A DNA stretch of 64,000 bases from Streptomyces sp. NBC_00287 (GTDB lineage Bacteria > Actinomycetota > Actinomycetes > Streptomycetales > Streptomycetaceae), in assembly GCF_036173105.1 (NCBI RefSeq), contig NZ_CP108053.1, forward strand, positions 2,604,001-2,668,000, in the 5' to 3' direction. Below, piece by piece: positions 63,468-64,000 of this stretch. A program made the translations under genes and the position numbers. Each line of letters opens with the position of its first letter. Position 1 is the first letter of the stretch. A model generated the notes under the pieces. The model saw only the letters and a program-made list of their open reading frames with translations. It did not search any database and was not told the DNA's origin.

Positions 63468-64000
63468 GCACGACGCCGTTCTCCGGGGGCGCGGCGGATG
63501 CCTGGCTGAGCAAGCTGGGCGGACTGCGGGACGTCGTACGGCAGGAGCTGGTGGCCCGGCAGCTCGATGAGCAGATAGCCGGGCGCTACCCGGTCGGGCA
63601 GCGTCTGAGGATTCTCGACGTCGGTATGGGCCAGGGCACCCAGGCGCTGCGCCTCGCGCGGGCCGGGCATCAGGTGACCGGTCTGGAGCAGGACGCGAAG
63701 ATGATCGCCGCCGCGCGGCAGTCGCTGGCGTGTGAGCCGGACGGGATCCGCGAGCGGATGCGGATCATCGAGGGCGACGGCCGGGACACCGGTGTGCACT
63801 TCCTGCCGGGCAGCTTCGATGTGGTGCTCTGTCATGGCGTACTCATGTACGTCGAGGAGCCCGACCCGCTGCTGGCGGGTCTGGCGCGGATGCTCGCCCC
63901 GGGCGGACTGCTCTCGCTGCTGGTCCGCAACGGCGACGCGCTGGCGATGCGTCCGGGCATGTCCGGTGACTGGGCCGGGGCCCTGTCCTCCTTCGACACC
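63464..64000 (+). CDS. SAM-dependent methyltransferase (partial, cut by window end)
   Basis: A class I methyltransferase running off the right edge (179 codons seen). The SAM-binding motif is LRILDVGMGQGTQALRLA, with the acidic residue in GLEQDAKM and motif IV in SFDVVLCHGVLMYVEEP. No ATG, GTG or TTG exists before residue 29 in frame; a CTG at 63464 overlaps the DUF3043 stop as CTGA and has GGGGAG five bases upstream, so CTG is the likely start. A GTG 28 codons later would cut off a conserved N-terminal helix (AWLSKLGGLRDVVRQEL). Substrate unknown. Confidence 0.85.
   Translation, partial: MSTTPFSGGAADAWLSKLGGLRDVVRQELVARQLDEQIAGRYPVGQRLRILDVGMGQGTQALRLARAGHQVTGLEQDAKMIAAARQSLACEPDGIRERMRIIEGDGRDTGVHFLPGSFDVVLCHGVLMYVEEPDPLLAGLARMLAPGGLLSLLVRNGDALAMRPGMSGDWAGALSSFDT

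Overview
The window is high-GC actinobacterial chromosome with the codon usage, many GTG starts, leaderless genes and protein families of a Streptomyces. Gene order matches, from memory, the S. coelicolor SCO2114-SCO2170 core region, and in part the M. tuberculosis Rv2178c-Rv2204c block (DAHP synthase, mannosyltransferases, PlsC, ArsA-like ATPase, FadD15, PimB, NlpC/P60, TrpD, cytochrome bcc-aa3, AdoK, A-type Fe-S carrier). I see no rRNA, tRNA, CRISPR array, insertion sequence, prophage or antibiotic cluster. It is vertically inherited housekeeping DNA with rich regulatory detail.

Left part (1-18.3 kb): an iron-box promoter at the edge; class II DAHP synthase translationally coupled to an SRPBCC-DUF2867 gene and divergent from a TetR gene; a fused anthranilate synthase (TrpE-TrpG) behind a Trp-codon leader peptide and attenuator; a D-2-hydroxyacid dehydrogenase; 6-phosphofructokinase; a PlsC acyltransferase with a two-component system (MacRS type); an esterase; an ECF sigma factor with a membrane partner; an EEP-family hydrolase; glucokinase with its operon partners; an ArsA-like ATPase, an SRPBCC protein and a phosphoesterase.

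Middle part (18.6-36.5 kb): long-chain acyl-CoA synthetase, secreted cholesterol oxidase, a PimB-like mannosyltransferase beside a GT87 membrane glycosyltransferase, a MATE exporter with a PadR regulator, a zinc-peptidase lipoprotein, two paralogous NlpC/P60 hydrolases, a NYN-domain RNA-binding protein, a rhomboid protease coupled to a stand-alone AsnC ligand-binding domain, a Ser/Thr kinase with a PQQ propeller, and a class V aminotransferase under a SAM-IV riboswitch.

Respiratory block (36.8-47.4 kb): trpD; ctaE-qcrC-qcrA-qcrB, then ctaC-ctaD-ctaF, which together encode the cytochrome bcc-aa3 supercomplex; between them a degenerate receiver protein and an L,D-transpeptidase lipoprotein.

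Right part (47.6-64 kb): a cysteine desulfurase-TusA fusion, adenosine kinase, an unknown 69-residue protein and a large membrane-anchored protein, an A-type Fe-S carrier divergent from quinolinate synthase (an Fe-S enzyme), a second kinase-propeller protein, an RND exporter with its two-component system, PspAA-PspA envelope-stress proteins, a DUF3043 membrane protein and the start of a methyltransferase that seems to use a CTG start codon.
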